Positions 1 to 7,505 of a DNA stretch of 40,654 nt are shown piece after piece (the stretch's first letter is position 1; every line of letters starts with the position of its first letter). The translations under genes and the position numbers were made by a program. Origin of the DNA: a virus; the IMG/VR virus record IMGVR_UViG_3300027782_000156, positions 1 through 40,654 of that record, one strand, 5' to 3'. Below the pieces are notes generated by a model, which was given only the letters and a program-made list of their open reading frames with translations, was not told the origin of the DNA and did not search any database.

Positions 1-773
1 GCACGTGTTGCTGGAATAATATCACCTTCGAAACCAAGAACTTTATCGAGGCGAGCCTTCAATTGTTCGTATGGTTTGAAATTCTTCTTATCTGTGAATT
101 CTTTCAGTGAGTGTTCCATGGAGTAAATTTTCTCCAATTTTGCATCATCATCAAATAGGGCTGAAATACCAGCAAACTCAGATTTATCATAGTTGCGATA
201 ACCTTCAACATTACGAATCTTCAATTTGAAGTTGGCGCCATTCCAGAGGTCGAATGGATTCAATGGTGTTTCATCCGCAAATTCTGGATTCATTGCTTCA
301 GTAATCTTATCAAAGATTTTCTTACCAAATTTGAATAGACGAACTGAACCATCATTTTCTGGATGTGCAGGATCAGAAACGACATAAATGTTTGCGTTAT
401 AACTCAAACGGCGCTTTTGTTTACGAACGATTTCTTTATTTGCTTCAACACCTGAGTTCCATAGTGTGCTGTTGTGCTCACATACTGGACACTTCTCGCC
501 AAGAGTTGTTAAGCAGTTGTCAATGAACCAACCACCTGGACCTTGGAAACCGTGGTCGAATTTGCGAACCCATGGGAGACCATCTTCACCATCGATACCT
601 GGAGCAGGTAGAAAGCGAATAGTAGCCATACCGTTGCCGGATTTGTCTACAGTTGGTTGCCAGAATCGGGTGTCATCTTTAGAGCCAGCCTCAGCAGTTT
701 GTGTGGTGCTCTCAATAGCCTTCGTAAGTTTGTCGAGGCTGTCACGGTTGCGTTTTAGATTTTCGAAAGACAT
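1..773 (-). CDS. 32: gp32-like single-stranded DNA-binding protein (C-terminus off the left edge)
   Basis: The reading frame starts at ATG 771-773 and runs leftward for 257 codons without a stop, leaving the window. The product matches T4 gp32, which coats ssDNA during replication, recombination and repair. The zinc-binding set is visible: His74, Cys87, Cys95 and Cys98 in an H-x12-C-x7-C-x2-C arrangement close to T4 gp32. Other gp32-like stretches are the GNGMATIRFLP block near residues 46-56, the DPAHPENDG block, FGKKIFDKI and LWNGANFKLKI. The acidic C-terminal tail lies outside the window. The next genes upstream in transcription include gp59 and gp33, the T4 neighbours. A consensus sigma-70 promoter lies upstream at 829-857, so this gene can be expressed apart from the gp59 group. 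Confidence 0.95.
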   Translation of the reverse strand, partial: MSFENLKRNRDSLDKLTKAIESTTQTAEAGSKDDTRFWQPTVDKSGNGMATIRFLPAPGIDGEDGLPWVRKFDHGFQGPGGWFIDNCLTTLGEKCPVCEHNSTLWNSGVEANKEIVRKQKRRLSYNANIYVVSDPAHPENDGSVRLFKFGKKIFDKITEAMNPEFADETPLNPFDLWNGANFKLKIRNVEGYRNYDKSEFAGISALFDDDAKLEKIYSMEHSLKEFTDKKNFKPYEQLKARLDKVLGFEGDIIPATR

Positions 774-813
774 AGTATTTTCCTTGTATAAGTTGTATTA
801 CGTTGTATAGTTT

Positions 814-822
814 TTATCCACA
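814..822 (+). promoter_or_regulatory. perfect DnaA-box sequence in the gp32 leader
   Basis: TTATCCACA, the strict bacterial DnaA 9-mer, lies between the gp32 promoter and its start codon. A single 9-mer can occur by chance. It is noted because two further perfect copies lie in tandem at 38181-38200. Confidence 0.3.
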
Positions 823-828
823 ATATGC

Positions 829-857
829 ATTATATCATGTATATATGCTCAAGTCAA
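829..857 (-). promoter_or_regulatory. sigma-70 promoter for gp32
   Basis: Read on the minus strand: TTGACT (852-857), a 17-nt spacer and TATAAT (829-834). The -35 box lies inside the 3' end of the HAD gene. The transcript would carry a leader of about 50 nt before the gp32 ATG. Confidence 0.8.
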
Positions 858-1331
858 GAGCTTTTCCAGCATCATCAAAGTATTGCCGGCTTCTTTATGA
901 AGAATACCGATTCCGCCAGCGGCATTAAATGCCTGAATAACATCAGCGGTATCATCAACCAGAATAGTTTTAGGTGTAGCATAGTTCGCTTTGTTCTTGC
1001 GACCAGATACCACATTGCAAGGAAATTCAATTCCTTTTGTTTTTAGCCAAACCATTTTTTGTTCGGCAACTTTGTCATGGTGTTTGTTTCCACCAGAAGA
1101 GGTAAGAATCTCTACAGAAATGCTAAGTGATTCTGCATACAAAATTAATTTTTCACCACCAGGCCACATATCGAGAGTTTCAAACTGTTTGGTCATAATG
1201 AAATCTTCCCAATGTAACGAGAATTCTTTTCTATCTCGCATTGAACCGGGCAATTCACCATACAGTTCAAAGTATCGGCGCTCAAAGTTGCAGAGAACGC
1301 CATCCATATCCAAATATAGTTTTTCAATCAT
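849..1331 (-). CDS. HAD-superfamily 5'(3')-deoxyribonucleotidase-like phosphatase
   Basis: 160 residues. The N-terminal motif LDMDGVLCNF carries the catalytic Asp8 and Asp10 of the HAD DxDG signature. ILTSSG near residue 75 fits motif II, and ILVDDTADVI near residue 122 is the acidic motif IV that binds Mg2+. Size and motif spacing suit the NT5C-like nucleotidases found in phages, which dephosphorylate dNMPs or other small phosphomonoesters. The exact substrate is not readable. The start overlaps the stop of the gp59 gene by ATGA, so the two are translationally coupled. It sits between gp59 and gp32, where T4 has no gene. Confidence 0.8.
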   Translation of the reverse strand: MIEKLYLDMDGVLCNFERRYFELYGELPGSMRDRKEFSLHWEDFIMTKQFETLDMWPGGEKLILYAESLSISVEILTSSGGNKHHDKVAEQKMVWLKTKGIEFPCNVVSGRKNKANYATPKTILVDDTADVIQAFNAAGGIGILHKEAGNTLMMLEKLLT

Positions 1332-1909
1332 TTTAAACTCTCAAGTGCATGTTTACGGAATAAATCTTTGGGGAATTGTATGAACGGGCTATACTTCACA
1401 ATTTTTTGATGTATGTTTGGCCATCGAATATCATCATCTATTTTTCTTTCCCACATCGGCAAAAAATTCATTAATGCATTCAGTATGCACAATGTTTCAA
1501 TGTTTAATACTTTCTGCAACGTCATTGTTAAAAGTGTTGGATAAGAGCCTTCAGTTTTCAATAGTGAATTTAAATTGCCAGCATCAGAAATTATTACACA
1601 GTCATTTTTGAAATTATACCCAAGAGATTGTAAGATGGACATTCTTTTTGTATGAGCTAATTGAGACTCATCTTCCAACAATGTACCTGCCCAACAATTA
1701 TCATTGGTAAGTAAACTTGAAATTACAAATTCTCGGTATTCATCAAGTTCATATTTACGTGATAATTTATAGAAGTGGTACTTATCTCTACGTTTCTCAA
1801 AAGACTCAATGTTGATATTGCACTTACCACCATATTTGAAATAATCATAGCTGGAGGTGAAGTGCAATTTGAGCACATGATAATTTGAAAATGCTTCGTA
1901 TCCTGTCAT
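1328..1909 (-). CDS. 59: gp59-like loader of the replicative helicase
   Basis: 193 residues, close to the 217 of T4 gp59, which loads the gp41 helicase onto forked, gp32-coated DNA. The clearest match is the block KRRDKYHFYKLSRKYELDEY near residues 39-58, which aligns with the KRRDKYFFQKLSEKYKLKE block of T4. The following LLTNDNCWAGTLLEDE stretch fits the next helix pair. Position next to gp33 and gp32 is the T4 order. No strong Shine-Dalgarno sequence is visible. The start at 1909 was chosen as the first ATG of the frame after the gp33 stop. Confidence 0.88.
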   Translation of the reverse strand: MTGYEAFSNYHVLKLHFTSSYDYFKYGGKCNINIESFEKRRDKYHFYKLSRKYELDEYREFVISSLLTNDNCWAGTLLEDESQLAHTKRMSILQSLGYNFKNDCVIISDAGNLNSLLKTEGSYPTLLTMTLQKVLNIETLCILNALMNFLPMWERKIDDDIRWPNIHQKIVKYSPFIQFPKDLFRKHALESLK

Positions 1910-1928
1910 TATATAATTGTATTACAAA

Positions 1929-2150
1929 TTAGATGGGAAGGCGAGCAGTTTTTGGTAACATGTTCAATTCCTGAGCATCAATTTGAATTTTTGCCTTTAA
2001 GTCTTTATTCACCAAAGAAGAAGCTAATTCAATTTCCATACCAGTTCTATCACAGTATTCTATGATAGCTTCTAAATGATTGAAAGAAGTTTCGATAACG
2101 AGGTCTTCAATTGCTAACTGAAACTTGTACATTTCATCTTTTGTTGGCAT
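1929..2150 (-). CDS. 33: gp33-like late-transcription co-activator
   Basis: 73 residues. In T4, gp33 bridges RNA polymerase to the gp45 sliding clamp so that gp55 can fire late promoters. The protein resembles the short gp33 forms of marine T4-like phages: an N-terminal KFQLAIEDLVIE helix, an ExxIEYCDRTGMEIE segment and a short C-terminal tail. The tail ends in a hydrophobic stretch, as expected for the clamp-binding end. Its ATG overlaps the DsbA stop by one base (TAATG). The gene predicts gp55 elsewhere in the genome and fits the TATAAATA octamer at 18898-18905. Confidence 0.8.
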   Translation of the reverse strand: MPTKDEMYKFQLAIEDLVIETSFNHLEAIIEYCDRTGMEIELASSLVNKDLKAKIQIDAQELNMLPKTARLPI

Positions 2151-2422
2151 TACTTAACAATCGTTTCGTACAGTTGTTCAAACTGTTCATGTGTTGCAAC
2201 TTCTTCATCATAATTTTGTTTGTGATAAACCTTCACCAAACGATTTACTATACGTTTTGGTAATTTCAAGTCTTCACATACCTGCTTTATCGCTTCTTTA
2301 ATAAAGTCTTTTTCTCCTTCCATGCGGACCATGGAATTGGAACATTCTTTGATAGCATCTAGTAATTTCTTGCGGTCAGCATCATTTGAAATTTGATTGA
2401 TTGAAAATTGTTTTACAGCCAT
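2150..2422 (-). CDS. dsbA: DsbA-like double-stranded DNA-binding protein
   Basis: 90 residues, like the 89-residue T4 DsbA, a dsDNA-binding protein implicated at late promoters. The conserved core is the segment ending in RLVKVYHKQN followed by ATHEQFEQLYETIVK, which parallels RLLALYHKDN...VELYDTVF in T4. A longer in-frame extension to 2548 exists, but the ATG at 2422 has a strong AAGGAG ribosome-binding site 7 nt upstream and gives the family length, so it was chosen. The order dsbA-33-59 matches T4. Confidence 0.85.
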   Translation of the reverse strand: MAVKQFSINQISNDADRKKLLDAIKECSNSMVRMEGEKDFIKEAIKQVCEDLKLPKRIVNRLVKVYHKQNYDEEVATHEQFEQLYETIVK

Positions 2423-2432
2423 AATATACTCC

Positions 2433-3578
2433 TTAAATAAATCCCATTTTGCTACCGAATTTTCTTGGATTATCGGCATCAAGTTTTTTGTTGAAAATTT
2501 CAGCAATGCTATACTTGCCTGAATTTTTTGTTTCATAAGAAACACCAAGTTTTTCAGCTAGTTTAGTTGCCTGTTCACCATTCAATTGGTCAAACGATAA
2601 TACATCAAAACAACGACCAGGTCGGATTAATGCAGGATCAACATCACGAATAGATGGAAGATTTGTAGAGAAGATTAGTTTCTTTCCTTTAGTAGTCACC
2701 AAACCATCTCCAACGTTCAGGAAACGATGCATCATAGTATTACCATCACTCCGAGCCTTTAGAAAGTTATCAGAGTCTTCCAGCACCATTACGCCAGTTT
2801 CATCTTCAATAAAACGAGCAAATAAGTAGTCTTTTTCTAGAATGGCTGCATCATATGTAACCATTGCGGAGGAATTACTATGTGCAAGTAAACCACGAAT
2901 AAAAGTAGTTTTTCCTGTTCCTGGTGGTCCAATCAATAGTAAAATATTCGCATTTGATGCAAGATATCGATCATAATATTCAGTCAACTTTTCGGTGCCC
3001 AAAAACGGATACATTTCATCCAAAGGAAGTCTTTCGGTGTTCAATGGAACATTTACAGAATTTCCATCACTTGAATAAACCCATTCAATGTAAGATTTAA
3101 CTTCTTCAAAATTATTCAACAAGTATTCGGAAAATTTCTCTACGAATTCTTTATCACCATAAAGTCTTGCTGTAATAGAATTTGAATTTACATCATACCG
3201 AATGAAGTTTTCTTCATTTGTAATGATGATGCCAGTCGATTCATTAAATTCAATAAGATGTTCATCTTGGAAATCAGATTCAATAAATGTTTGCCAAACA
3301 TTTCTGTTTCCCAACATTTTTACCTCACGGTTGAATGTAGATTTTTCATGTGTTGTACGGAGGTCCATCAATTGTGAAAAGATGTAGTCTCCGTAATCGG
3401 ATGCGCCAATAAAGATTTTTTCGTTATTCATAAATTTATTATTAATTTCACTCGAATCGTATGTCCATGATTTAAACTGTTTTTTCGATTTACGGCTTGC
3501 GCGGGCAACCGTTCTAATTGTTCTAATTGGCCTAGATACTCCTAGACTGGCCAAAAGACTATCTATATTTTTGCTCAT
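2433..3578 (-). CDS. AAA-family ATPase
   Basis: 381 residues from the ATG at 3578, which overlaps the upstream stop as ATGA. The Walker A motif GPPGTGKTT lies near residue 230 and Walker B MVLEDSD near 275. ATNLP-like sensor 1 (FSTNLPSI) and RPGRCFD (arginine-finger region) follow. The N-terminal ~200 residues are unassigned and may be a substrate or partner domain. Similar single-domain AAA ATPases occur in many T4-like phages, but I cannot name the substrate. It is the last gene of a run with the wall hydrolase and a small membrane protein. Confidence 0.85.
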   Translation of the reverse strand: MSKNIDSLLASLGVSRPIRTIRTVARASRKSKKQFKSWTYDSSEINNKFMNNEKIFIGASDYGDYIFSQLMDLRTTHEKSTFNREVKMLGNRNVWQTFIESDFQDEHLIEFNESTGIIITNEENFIRYDVNSNSITARLYGDKEFVEKFSEYLLNNFEEVKSYIEWVYSSDGNSVNVPLNTERLPLDEMYPFLGTEKLTEYYDRYLASNANILLLIGPPGTGKTTFIRGLLAHSNSSAMVTYDAAILEKDYLFARFIEDETGVMVLEDSDNFLKARSDGNTMMHRFLNVGDGLVTTKGKKLIFSTNLPSIRDVDPALIRPGRCFDVLSFDQLNGEQATKLAEKLGVSYETKNSGKYSIAEIFNKKLDADNPRKFGSKMGFI

Positions 3579-3796
3579 TTGCGTGAAGCGGCCATGGTGA
3601 TACAAACTGGATTGGTATTGGTCTCATATGCACACTTGATTGAAAGTGGATCAATACCTTTTGCGATTGCCGATTCCATATTTTGTGCCATGTTGTTTCT
3701 ATCATTGATATTGTAGATGAAAGTGCCGGCAATTAAACCCGCAATAATCACTGATACACATATAATCAATGTTACGATTTCATAGTTCTTAGTCAT
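3575..3796 (-). CDS. small single-pass membrane protein
   Basis: 73 residues. One hydrophobic segment (IVTLIICVSVIIAGLIAGTF, residues 7-26) is followed by a polar tail with two cysteines (C55 and C65) that may face the periplasm. Not recognised as a named family. It is coupled by 4-nt overlaps to the SleB-type hydrolase upstream and the AAA ATPase downstream. The company of a hydrolase suggests an envelope role, which is inference. Confidence 0.7.
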   Translation of the reverse strand: MTKNYEIVTLIICVSVIIAGLIAGTFIYNINDRNNMAQNMESAIAKGIDPLSIKCAYETNTNPVCITMAASRK

Positions 3797-4347
3797 ATAA
3801 ATTCCTTAGTTTTATCAATTTTATCCTTGTGGTTCTTGTAGAAGATATGTTGACCAATCTGGTGAATCTTCTTTAAGTTCCAACGAGGATTTACATAATC
3901 TGCATGGTAATATGTTGAACCGTTTGTCACATCTACCATGAACTCATAATTAACAACTATGTCTGTTGCTAACTGCCTGATGCTATTATACAATGAAGTG
4001 TCTCTAATTGTCAAGCGTTTATCGGCAATTGTTTTCATACAGTACCAAGAAAATTGACATACTGTACCCGTTTTCTGTTGTACAACTTCACAAATAGTAT
4101 TTGCATAGTTGCCTGTTTGTACTCGGTTAATGGTAACAAATGCTACCGCTTTCTTTCCCTCTAATGGCTCATGTGCCGCCTCAAAATACATATTTTCGGC
4201 TAAACAAGTAATTTGCTTCTGTTTATCTTTATTGAGGTCGGCATAAGAAACTTTGTACGGTAATTTAGGTGGACTAATATTTACCATACCAAGACCTACT
4301 ATGAGGGAAGAGAATACTAAACTGAGAAGTATAAGTTTACTTCGCAT
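3793..4347 (-). CDS. SleB/CwlJ-family cell wall hydrolase
   Basis: 184 residues. An N-terminal signal anchor (about residues 3-22) is followed by the Hydrolase_2 core: LAENMYFEAAHEPLEGKKAV near residue 50, VTINRVQTGNYANTICEVV, then CQFSWYCM and YYHADYVNPRW. The glutamate of the EAxxEP block is the expected catalytic residue. The family cleaves peptidoglycan glycan strands, so this is probably a lysis or wall-remodelling enzyme exported by the host Sec system. A good AGGAGA ribosome-binding site precedes the ATG. Confidence 0.85.
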   Translation of the reverse strand: MRSKLILLSLVFSSLIVGLGMVNISPPKLPYKVSYADLNKDKQKQITCLAENMYFEAAHEPLEGKKAVAFVTINRVQTGNYANTICEVVQQKTGTVCQFSWYCMKTIADKRLTIRDTSLYNSIRQLATDIVVNYEFMVDVTNGSTYYHADYVNPRWNLKKIHQIGQHIFYKNHKDKIDKTKEFI

Positions 4348-4423
4348 GTTTTCTCCTTTTTATCTGTGATGATTTTGTGAGAACCATCAAACTCATGTGA
4401 TTAGAACTTTGTGGTCAAATTTA

Positions 4424-4855
4424 TTACGGTGTGCAGGGACCCGTTACAAACCCACCGGCATCCGGTCTACAAGTTGTAGGCAAAGGTGTGCATGGTCCAA
4501 CAATAAAACCGTCCCTGCAGTAATTGATCACAGGTTGTGGAACAACACTGGGTCCAATTACTACAGGCGGAGATATAGTAACCGTTGGTCCTACTACTGG
4601 TCCTGTTACAAATGTCACAGTAGGTGGTGTAGGTCCAACAACTACCTGGCTGGGAACAGTTCCGCTAGGTCCAACAACAAACTGAGGCGTAGTGGGTGTT
4701 TGTGGTTGTAGACCAACCACAAACGGTGCAGGCATGTCGGCAAGTGACTGTGTTGATAATTTTACTACTTGTGGTGTTGATACGTCTGTTGAAGTACCTC
4801 CGCCGCAACCTACCAATACATTCAATAAAAATAGTGAAGCTAATAAGCGATTCAT
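4424..4855 (-). CDS. Pro/Val/Gly-repeat lipoprotein
   Basis: 143 residues. The first 17 residues form a lipoprotein signal with lipobox LVGC (Cys17), followed by GGG. The mature part is low complexity, built from irregular repeats of VVGP, VTGP and PxVVGPxP types. It ends with two related cysteine-bearing units, FIVGPCTP and FVTGPCTP. Expected in the outer or inner membrane of a Gram-negative host. It has no recognised family. Extended Pro-rich lipoproteins occur as outer-membrane spanins, and the nearby SleB hydrolase makes that a possible role, but no partner i-spanin was found. Confidence 0.7.
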   Translation of the reverse strand: MNRLLASLFLLNVLVGCGGGTSTDVSTPQVVKLSTQSLADMPAPFVVGLQPQTPTTPQFVVGPSGTVPSQVVVGPTPPTVTFVTGPVVGPTVTISPPVVIGPSVVPQPVINYCRDGFIVGPCTPLPTTCRPDAGGFVTGPCTP

Positions 4856-4873
4856 TACTGTTCCTTCAAAAGA

Positions 4874-5317
4874 TTAGAACTTGGCCGTTAGACCAATAGT
4901 TCCGGTGTTACCATTAAATGCATTAATACGTTTCTGGCCAGCGAATACTTCAGTGCTTGCGAATAAACTAATATTTTTTACAAGCGGAAGTGTTGCAATT
5001 GCGCCAGCGGTTAAACCATATCCATCTTTACTAGTTGAAAGATATGTATCTTGATAAACAACACTACCGGTTACTGCAAGAGCAACAGGTCCAATTTTAG
5101 CAACACCATATTCTGCGCCAACTGCATAACGATTATATTTCTTATCAATCGTAGTATAAGATGCCGTTACCGGTACTTTGAATACATCAACTTGTGCTTC
5201 AACTCGTACACCATCGGCCTTTGCTTTAAAATCGTGAGCTTTGGACACATCAATTTCAATAGCAGATGCAAAAGATGCAATTGTAAATGCTGCAATAGCG
5301 ATAATTAATTTTTTCAT
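4874..5317 (-). CDS. exported beta-barrel-like outer membrane protein
   Basis: 147 residues from the ATG at 5317, which has an AGGAGA site just upstream; a longer frame to 5365 would run through the tmRNA terminator and was rejected. A Sec signal peptide ends at ASFASA (residue 18-19). The mature chain alternates polar and hydrophobic residues in short strands separated by turns and ends in Phe, the usual C-terminal signature of Gram-negative outer membrane barrels. The length suits a 6-8 strand barrel. Phage-borne barrels can alter receptors or block superinfection, but no specific family is recognised. Confidence 0.7.
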   Translation of the reverse strand: MKKLIIAIAAFTIASFASAIEIDVSKAHDFKAKADGVRVEAQVDVFKVPVTASYTTIDKKYNRYAVGAEYGVAKIGPVALAVTGSVVYQDTYLSTSKDGYGLTAGAIATLPLVKNISLFASTEVFAGQKRINAFNGNTGTIGLTAKF

Positions 5318-5332
5318 ATTTTCTCCTAGGTT

Positions 5333-5370
5333 AAAAAAGCAAGTTGATTCTGTTGCTAAGTTCAACTTGC
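5333..5370 (-). terminator. rho-independent terminator of the tmRNA gene
   Basis: On the minus strand a perfect 9-bp stem GCAAGTTGA/TCAACTTGC with a 14-nt loop is followed by six T residues. It ends the tmRNA transcript just before the barrel-protein start codon. Confidence 0.9.
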
Positions 5371-5684
5371 AAAACTCCGATGGTGCTTACGCTGCCATCA
5401 AGAAACGTGAGTCGTTTGCATTTACTTTTTTTGCTTCTATGACCGAGTTACCTCAATCCTACGGGTTTCGCATTCCCGTGCTGTCCACTTTGTTACTCTT
5501 TGCCCAATCGATCCTGTGTCAGGCCCATTATAAAATACACTAGCGTTTTACGATAAACCACGCTCCTGAGTTTTTGCTCAGGACCCCATAGGTCTGCCTA
5601 TGTTCTCCAATGTATTTTATGGTGGACCTGGCGGGCACTGCCCCCGCGTCTTGAACTTATTTTACATCGCTTCATACAGCAATA
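5371..5684 (-). ncRNA. ssrA: permuted two-piece tmRNA (ssrA), tag ANDSRFLMAA
   Basis: The gene is circularly permuted, so the tRNA 3' half comes first. Acceptor piece: a T-arm-like hairpin GCGGG/CCCGC with loop GGCAGTG, then CAGGTCC, A73 and encoded CCA, ending at 5620. Coding piece: it starts at 5526 with GGGCCTG, which pairs over 7 bp with CAGGTCC of the acceptor piece (one G-U), followed by the tmRNA D-loop-like GGATCGA. The 93-nt insert (5527-5619) has complementary ends, ATAAAATACA and TGTATTTTAT, that would hold the two pieces together for processing. The tag frame is at 5387-5419: GCA resume codon, then Ala-Asn-Asp-Ser-Arg-Phe-Leu-Met-Ala-Ala and TAA. tmRNA with SmpB frees stalled ribosomes and tags the nascent chain for proteolysis. 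Confidence 0.93.
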
Positions 5685-5690
5685 ACTTAC

Positions 5691-5719
5691 ATTATATATT
5701 TATTTGACCAATTTGTCAA
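5691..5719 (-). promoter_or_regulatory. consensus sigma-70 promoter of the tmRNA gene
   Basis: On the minus strand: TTGACA (5714-5719), exactly 17 nt, TATAAT (5691-5696). Both boxes match the consensus perfectly, so strong expression by unmodified host polymerase is expected. Transcription should start near 5684. Confidence 0.92.
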
Positions 5720-5723
5720 TGAA

Positions 5724-5746
5724 AAAGAGGTCTTGCGACCTCTTTA
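5724..5746 (-). terminator. rho-independent terminator after the Ala/Val-rich gene
   Basis: Stem AAAGAGGTC/GACCTCTTT with a GCAA tetraloop and a short T run on the minus strand. It insulates the tmRNA promoter from the gene ending at 5799. Confidence 0.85.
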
Positions 5747-5798
5747 TTGCCTTCTTTTATTCAAAAAAGTTTTGAGAACCAGCGTTTAACGCTAGACA

Positions 5799-6446
5799 TT
5801 ACTTTCCCAACAAAAAACCAACCTTTGCCTCAGCAACATCTAGGCGACTCTCAATACTATCTAATGCAGTATCAGAAGGCGCGGCGACAGCATCAACTAC
5901 TTGTTGTTGAACTTCTGGAGAAACTGTATCAACACCTGTAGCTGTAGCAATTACTTCCGCAATGGCGGTAGCTACTTGTTCAGCAACTTCTGGTGATGGC
6001 ACTGGCATTTCAGCAACTGCGTCTGTAATAGCGGCAGTAATTGCTACTGCATCTAAAACAACTTCTGGCTCGGCTGTAACAACTGCCATAACCGCAGCAG
6101 ATACAATATCTGCAACTTCTGGATTAACAATTGCTTCTGCTTCAGTTTGTGCTATTACAACATCAGCAACGATGCTGGCAGCTTCTTCATTGTAAACACT
6201 TGCGGACAAAGCAACAACTTCGGAAACGTCAACTGGAGCATCATTTGCTGCGGCAATAATAATAGAATCAATATGGTTGGCAGTTTTCTCAGCAATCAAT
6301 TGGTCAACTTGCACCTCAACAATCGACAATCTTGCATCCATTTCTTCAATGCTTGTGGCACTGTTTGTATCAACTGTAGTACCAGTTAGGGATGCTAACT
6401 TAGCTTCAACTGCTACTAATCTTACGGCTAGGTCTTCTAATCTCAT
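5799..6446 (-). CDS. Ala/Val-rich low-complexity protein with helical ends
   Basis: 215 residues, extremely rich in Ala, Val, Glu, Asp and Ser, with no Cys or Trp. Heptad-like helices open the chain (RLEDLAVRLVAVEAKLASL) and close it (DSIESRLDVAEAKVGFLL). These two ends resemble each other, so the chain may dimerise or trimerise through paired coiled coils. Between them is a run of degenerate A/V/E repeats of the EVxxxVxxAVxAVV type. No family recognised. A virion fibre or decoration role is possible, and a CATAAATA late-type octamer lies about 40 nt upstream. The ATG has a strong AGGAG site. Confidence 0.7.
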   Translation of the reverse strand: MRLEDLAVRLVAVEAKLASLTGTTVDTNSATSIEEMDARLSIVEVQVDQLIAEKTANHIDSIIIAAANDAPVDVSEVVALSASVYNEEAASIVADVVIAQTEAEAIVNPEVADIVSAAVMAVVTAEPEVVLDAVAITAAITDAVAEMPVPSPEVAEQVATAIAEVIATATGVDTVSPEVQQQVVDAVAAPSDTALDSIESRLDVAEAKVGFLLGK

Positions 6447-6487
6447 AAATCACTCCTTGGGGTTATATGCCAATTGGCACATACTTA

Positions 6488-6495
6488 TTTATGGC
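6488..6495 (-). promoter_or_regulatory. possible T4-type late promoter (CATAAATA)
   Basis: One mismatch to the T4 late octamer TATAAATA, about 42 nt upstream of the ATG at 6446 on the minus strand. It is consistent with late expression of the Ala/Val-rich gene, but a single-octamer match is weak evidence. Confidence 0.35.
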
Positions 6496-7505
6496 AAATT
6501 GTGTGAACGTGATGTGACAGAGACAAGATTATTTTTAAATATTTGCCATGCGGTTTCCCAAGTCCACCGTTTGCTACCTTCCAAAACTTTTTGACGATCC
6601 ATATTTAGCGCATTCGTTACTGCAATCGTTAAATCGGTATGCATAAATCCTGTTACATCTTGTTCAATTACATCTTCTGGTCCCTGGCAAGGATAAGCCG
6701 CAACAGGAGTTCCACAAGACATTGCTTCTATCATAACAAGTCCAAATGTTTCCCAACGGCTAGGAAAAACAAATACTTCTGCATTTGCATAGTATCGTGC
6801 CAAATTTATACCTGTCTTAAATCCTGTAAATGTTACTTCTGGATATTTCTTCTTATAAGTTTCAAGCATAGGGCCATCACCAACCATAATTTTTTGATAA
6901 CCAGGATAGTCTAACTTAAAAAATGCTTCTAGATTTTTTTCTTTGCTGACACGGGAAACACATAAGAGATACTTAGTAGTTGTTTTTTCTCTAAGTTCAG
7001 GTTTAAAAATTTCACGGTCAACACCACGTGTCCAAGGAATAACTTCACCCTCAAAACCGTGGGCTTGTAATTCCTTAACCATACTATCAGTTGTGGTTAA
7101 AACTTTTCCACTATGTTTGTGAAACCACTTAACAAATCTCCAAGTTATAAATTCTGGAATACCAAACAGTTTTTTTAATCCTTCAGGAAACTTAGTATGA
7201 TAAGCGGTATTATGCCTAATATTAGCCAATGACAAATACTTTCTAGCCCAACAACCAAGAGGACCTTCTGTTGCGATGTGTATATAATCCGGAGCAATCT
7301 CCTGTATCTTCTTGCCCATGTTGCGCGGCCAGGCAAGTTTGACTTCGTTATATTTAGGGCAATCAATGTAGCTGAACCACCCGGGATGCAACACCACAAA
7401 CTTATAACCATCCAGAATCGCACATGCCTCAATATTCGTGTAAGTCGTGACCACACCATTGATTTGCTCCGGTAAATTGTCGGTAATAATTAATACTGTT
7501 TTCAT
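6489..7505 (-). CDS. GT4-family glycosyltransferase
   Basis: 338 residues, GT-B fold. The N-terminal GxxxxT-type loop NGVVTTY lies near residues 17-23, and YHTKFPE is typical of GT4 mannosyl- or glucosyltransferases. The C-terminal domain holds LLCVSRVSKEKNLE, VGDGP, the E-x7-E nucleotide-sugar motif ETFGLVMIE and GTPVAAYPCQGPEDVI. It would transfer a sugar from a nucleotide donor to a lipid or glycan at the inner face of the cytoplasmic membrane. It overlaps the preceding unknown gene by ATGA and is in one run with the LpxH-like enzyme, which suggests a joint role in envelope lipid or LPS change. The acceptor is not deducible. Confidence 0.87.
   Translation of the reverse strand: MKTVLIITDNLPEQINGVVTTYTNIEACAILDGYKFVVLHPGWFSYIDCPKYNEVKLAWPRNMGKKIQEIAPDYIHIATEGPLGCWARKYLSLANIRHNTAYHTKFPEGLKKLFGIPEFITWRFVKWFHKHSGKVLTTTDSMVKELQAHGFEGEVIPWTRGVDREIFKPELREKTTTKYLLCVSRVSKEKNLEAFFKLDYPGYQKIMVGDGPMLETYKKKYPEVTFTGFKTGINLARYYANAEVFVFPSRWETFGLVMIEAMSCGTPVAAYPCQGPEDVIEQDVTGFMHTDLTIAVTNALNMDRQKVLEGSKRWTWETAWQIFKNNLVSVTSRSHNLP

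Noticed and set aside
466-810. Plus-strand open frame of 114 codons opposite gp32
   Set aside because: It lies opposite a clear gp32 homologue, lacks a ribosome-binding site and has no family resemblance; a shadow frame.
5241-5543. Plus-strand 100-codon frame across the tmRNA gene
   Set aside because: It covers the tmRNA coding piece and the signal peptide of the barrel protein in antisense; the RNA structure explains the sequence.
5962-6389. Plus-strand Ala/Ser/Thr-rich frames
   Set aside because: They mirror the low-complexity Ala/Val-rich minus-strand gene and have no start signals.
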